Shown piece after piece: positions 61,067 to 64,000 of a stretch of DNA of 64,000 nucleotides; positions within the stretch are counted from its first letter, which is position 1; the number at the start of each line of letters is the position of its first letter. Source of the DNA: Chlorophyllum brunneum (taxonomy: Eukaryota > Basidiomycota > Agaricomycetes > Agaricales > Agaricaceae). A program made the translations under genes and the position numbers. The DNA lies in NCBI GenBank assembly GCA_963576785.1, contig OY756142.1, positions 2,790,001 to 2,854,000 of the forward strand, in the 5' to 3' direction. The notes under the pieces were generated by a model. That model ran no database searches, was not told the origin of the DNA, and was given only the letters and a program-made list of their open reading frames with translations.

Positions 61067-62970
61067 TCATTGGCCGGATGACGATGGCAATGCACCGACA
61101 AGACCGCTAAACATGGATTGATCTTCCATGAGGAGAGCCTTGTAAGCATCCTGGAGCGAAAGACCATCGTAACAAATGAGAATTAAGGAAATAACCAAAA
61201 TGTGGGTTGGCTTACTTGGGAAATGTTTGGACAGGCAGCCACCAATTTAGACATTATCTCTCGCAATATAGTTTGCAGTTCTGAATCTAAGATACGTCCA
61301 CTCAGATAGGCATTGGCTGTGGTGCACAAATTGTGACGAAACTTACCCATTCCACCAGTACTGAAATCAACCACACTTACCCAGCATCGTGCCACGCAAT
61401 CCAGGATCGTAAACTTCCAGCCCTCCATGCGACATGCCCCTACTTCGATTACGACAAGTAGGACTCTACCAGCGCTCTTCTGAAGCTCAATGATATCGCT
61501 CAGGACTTGTGTCTGCGGCTGAGGGGTGCTCCGCATCGTCATGATATGAGCCAATTGAGGGATGAGCGACTGCAACAATCGTGTCAGTTCCTGTTCCTAT
61601 TCAAAGACAGTCTTCGCGATACAAGACGCTTACTTTGAAAAAGCTAACAGTCGCCGTATCCAGCGCTCTGAGCACGTCAGGTAGCGCATCCAAAGTGGCC
61701 CTCATCGCTACTATGTTATCTTGGGAGTATATCCATACCCCTTCGATAATACCATTGACAACAAGCGTGCACAAGTGATCAAAGAACTCGAAAGATTTAG
61801 GCTCGTCGACTTTGCGGGTCAGGTTGAGCCAGGTTGAGATAGTCAACCGAAGGAGAGTTGGGGTTTCTGGATCAGAAAGATGGGAAAGGCATGTTTTGAG
61901 TGACTAGGCATCAGACAAAGTTAGGAAAATCAGGAAGGCGGATGCAGAAGGCTTACGGTGAAAATGAGCTCGTCGACGCCTGTGCGCCGAAGAATCTCTT
62001 TGGGTAAGTTGTCAATCATGAAAGAGACAATCCGAACCCCTTCAAGCTTGTGTTGAGCTTGGTAGTCGTCTAGGAGTGTCATTGCGGGTGGGACTAATAG
62101 TGGCCAGAGATCTTCGTAGGCATTTGCCTAAATGCATGGCAAGGGAATATGATTCCTAGGAATCAGTAAAACTTTGGATTGACGAGTATTGGAAGTGAGG
62201 TTTCATTTACCGGCATGTTTCGAACTATCCAAACGAGCACACTCCAGATTCCCGGATAAGTTTTCCATGTCTGTTCATCATAGTAGTCCTGAGTGGCACC
62301 AGGGCCACCCGCAGGACGGGCGAGCTTCCGACCAGTCACGGTGCTAATGTATGGGTGGGGATTTGAGGCGAATATGGGCTTCAAGTTCTTGAGGAGCGTA
62401 TGACGAAGTAGAGCAACGCTCGGTTGACTAATTTGTGGGATAGAAAGGATGTCTGGTCAGAAACATTATCATCACAGGGTAGCATAGATAACATATGAAG
62501 AAGACTTACCGAAAGCAATGTGTCGCGTTGATTGATCCGACCACGGAGAAAGATCGAGTCCATTGCCATCCAACTCAATAGCAAATGGCGACACGTAAAA
62601 TACGATGTTTGCTAGTGCCGTATCGTCCAATTGTTCACTGGTGGCTCTTTGCTGAGACACCAGGTCCCCCAGTGCAAGTAATGCGACGGGTGTGTTGTTT
62701 TTCCAGATGGTAAGAGTTTTCAGCGCCTCTGGGTCGTCGGACAAAGTTCGAAACCGCTCGTATTCGGCAGGGATTCTCAATTTTTGAAAGATGTTTCCTA
62801 GGTTGTTCATGGTCATTCCCGGTGGTAGTCGTTGAAGCGAGAGGCGGCAAGTAGCGTGCGCATTAATGGAGTGTGATATTCGGTGGAATGCTGTTAAGAG
62901 ACTGGGCACGTGAGGATCTGATAAAACATTGGCGCCAAACAACACGCCTTGTTCCCCGCATTCACGATCA
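61067..62970 (-). CDS. TTI2-like protein (TTT complex)
   Basis: Probable helical-repeat subunit of the TEL2-TTI1-TTI2 co-chaperone that matures PIKK kinases such as TOR and ATM. Multi-exon. Recognisable is the central run LWPLLVPPAMTLLDDYQAQHKLEGVRIVSFMI, which fits the Tti2 family signature. It is preceded by QDYYDEQTWKTYPGIWSVLVWIVRN and followed by LLRLTISTWLNLTRK and a C-terminal helix set ending MFSGLVGALPSSSGQ. The 5' end is uncertain: frame is continuous from an acceptor at about 62970, but an exon with the start ATG upstream would overlap the calcineurin B leader. Assignment rests on family memory. Confidence 0.7.
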
Positions 62971-63044
62971 CACCCTGTTCTTATTCAAGTCGATCCAGAC
63001 ACCAATAACCCTGCAACTCCGTTCAGCAATATTTCTGAGCAAAA
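62971..63044. promoter_or_regulatory. Very short head-to-head region, TTI2-like (-) and calcineurin B (+)
   Basis: Only 74 bases lie between the first assignable TTI2-like exon and the calcineurin B ATG. The two 5' ends must be very close or overlap. Confidence 0.4.
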
Positions 63045-63962
63045 ATGGGACAATCTCGTGTGTACCCATCCTTCTAAACTCTTGTCTATCTCCGAGTTAA
63101 TGACAATAATCAGCGTCACAGTTTATGGAAGATATGGAAAAACGTTCCAACTGTAAGCAGTTTCGCTCTCTATGCCGAAGCTCAAAGCCGACGCCGAACA
63201 CACTCCACAGTCACCCAACCCGAGCTGGAGCGCCTCAAGAAACGTTTCATGAAACTCGACAGGTGGGCTTCCATATTCTACATAACCCTCTGCGATGTCC
63301 GACAAGCTTTCTTTGTCGTAGCGACGGTTCAGGCTCGATTGACCGAGAAGAGTTCCTTCAGATTCCTCAAATTGCCACGAATCCTCTTGCCTCACGAATG
63401 ATTGCTATTTTTGATGAAGAGTACGCTTCTCCGCTCCTCTAGTCTAAAACACACCCCTAACACGCGCCAACAGCGGCGGAGGGACCGTTGACTTCCAGGA
63501 GTTCGTTGGAGGATTGAGTGCCTTCAGTAGTCGGGGTGGTCGGGAAGAGAAGCTCAAGTGTATGTCGCTTCCACCATTACTCGCCTAATTTCACCTTACG
63601 AAATCACCACCACCACAGTCGCATTCAAGGTTTATGATATGGATAGAGATGGGTATATCTCCAATGGAGAGCTGTTCTTGGTTCTCAAGATGATGGTCGG
63701 GAACAACCTCAAGGTTCGCTTGACTAAGTTATTAATGATCGAAAACCTCATCTACTGCAAACTATAGGATCAGCAGCTGCAACAGATTGTCGACAAGACC
63801 ATTATGGAGGCAGATCAAGATGGTGATGGAAAACTCAGCTTTGAAGAATTTGCTCAGACTGTATCCAACACCGTATGTATATCCGCTCCTCTTACCGTGC
63901 TACCGACTGAGCAACGGATACAGGATATTGTTAAACAAATGACCTTAGAAGACCTATTCTAG
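63045..63962 (+). CDS. CNB1: Calcineurin regulatory subunit B
   Basis: Ca2+-binding regulatory subunit of the calcineurin phosphatase. Eight exons (63045..63057, 63114..63152, 63211..63262, 63322..63420, 63474..63559, 63619..63713, 63768..63872, 63924..63962) give 175 residues, normal for the family. It starts [18 protein letters not shown] with Gly2 for N-myristoylation. Four EF-hand loops follow: [36 protein letters not shown] and [12 protein letters not shown]. The second loop reads DEDGGGTVDF, and ends as expected at MTLEDLF. The acceptor CAG/CGTCACAG was chosen over a nearer CACAG because it restores PSQ at the N-terminus. Confidence 0.96.
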
Positions 63963-64000
63963 TCCCGCCGATTACTTCTCTCATTTTCTCTCTCACCTTA

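Noticed and set aside
63123..63442. Frames antisense and alternative to calcineurin B
   Set aside because: They cut across well-supported calcineurin B exons and introns.

Overview
This window is nuclear DNA of a filamentous basidiomycete, most likely an Agaricomycete. Genes are densely packed on both strands and broken by many introns of about 45-65 nt with GT...AG ends. Protein families include ERG2 sterol isomerase, LysM secreted proteins, dispersed F-box proteins, an Rds1-like ferritin-fold protein and PEX30-type peroxins. Organism placement is inferred from gene structure and protein families only. All exon joins were made by eye from reading frame, splice signals and family knowledge.

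Layout. 0.2-3.0 kb: ERG2 (-) and a BAHD-type acyltransferase (-). 3.5-4.3 kb: a stretch with long open frames on both strands that I cannot resolve. 4.5-7.4 kb: glucosidase II beta (-), divergent from ribosomal protein eS25 (+). 7.8-9.9 kb: an FGGY sugar kinase (+). 11.2-12.2 kb: ribosomal protein uL2 (-). 13.0-14.7 kb: F-box protein A (+). 14.8-23.2 kb, all minus: an SH3 protein, a 1118-residue Gln/Gly/Met-rich protein and a PCL/PHO80-type cyclin. 24.9-27.6 kb: LysM secreted protein A (+) facing F-box protein B (-), a paralogue of A. 28.5-31.6 kb: a YEA4/SLC35B4-type nucleotide-sugar transporter and a PEX30-like peroxin, both plus. 31.8-34.4 kb: a small membrane protein (-) divergent from a WDR89-like protein (+). 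36.4-37.0 kb: LysM protein B (+). 37-43 kb is mostly empty apart from a 201-residue poly-Q protein (-). 43.1-49.9 kb, all minus: an EAF-type elongation factor, the Rds1-like protein and a secreted serine carboxypeptidase. 50.2-64 kb: NOP58 (+), a large membrane protein (-), KRR1 (-) divergent from an NCBP3-like protein (+), a 5'-truncated open frame (+), a TTI2-like protein (-) and calcineurin B (+).

How genes relate. Core translation and RNA functions recur (eS25, uL2, NOP58, KRR1, NCBP3-like, EAF), and several are head-to-head with short shared upstream regions. Two pairs of paralogues lie dispersed in the window: F-box/leucine-rich proteins and five-exon LysM proteins. No transposon, CRISPR array, rRNA or tRNA gene could be supported. 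I found no clearly new multi-gene system. The most unusual items are the unresolved 3.5-4.3 kb stretch, the start-less frame at 59.9-60.7 kb, the KRR1 intron without a normal in-frame acceptor, and the paralogue pairs.
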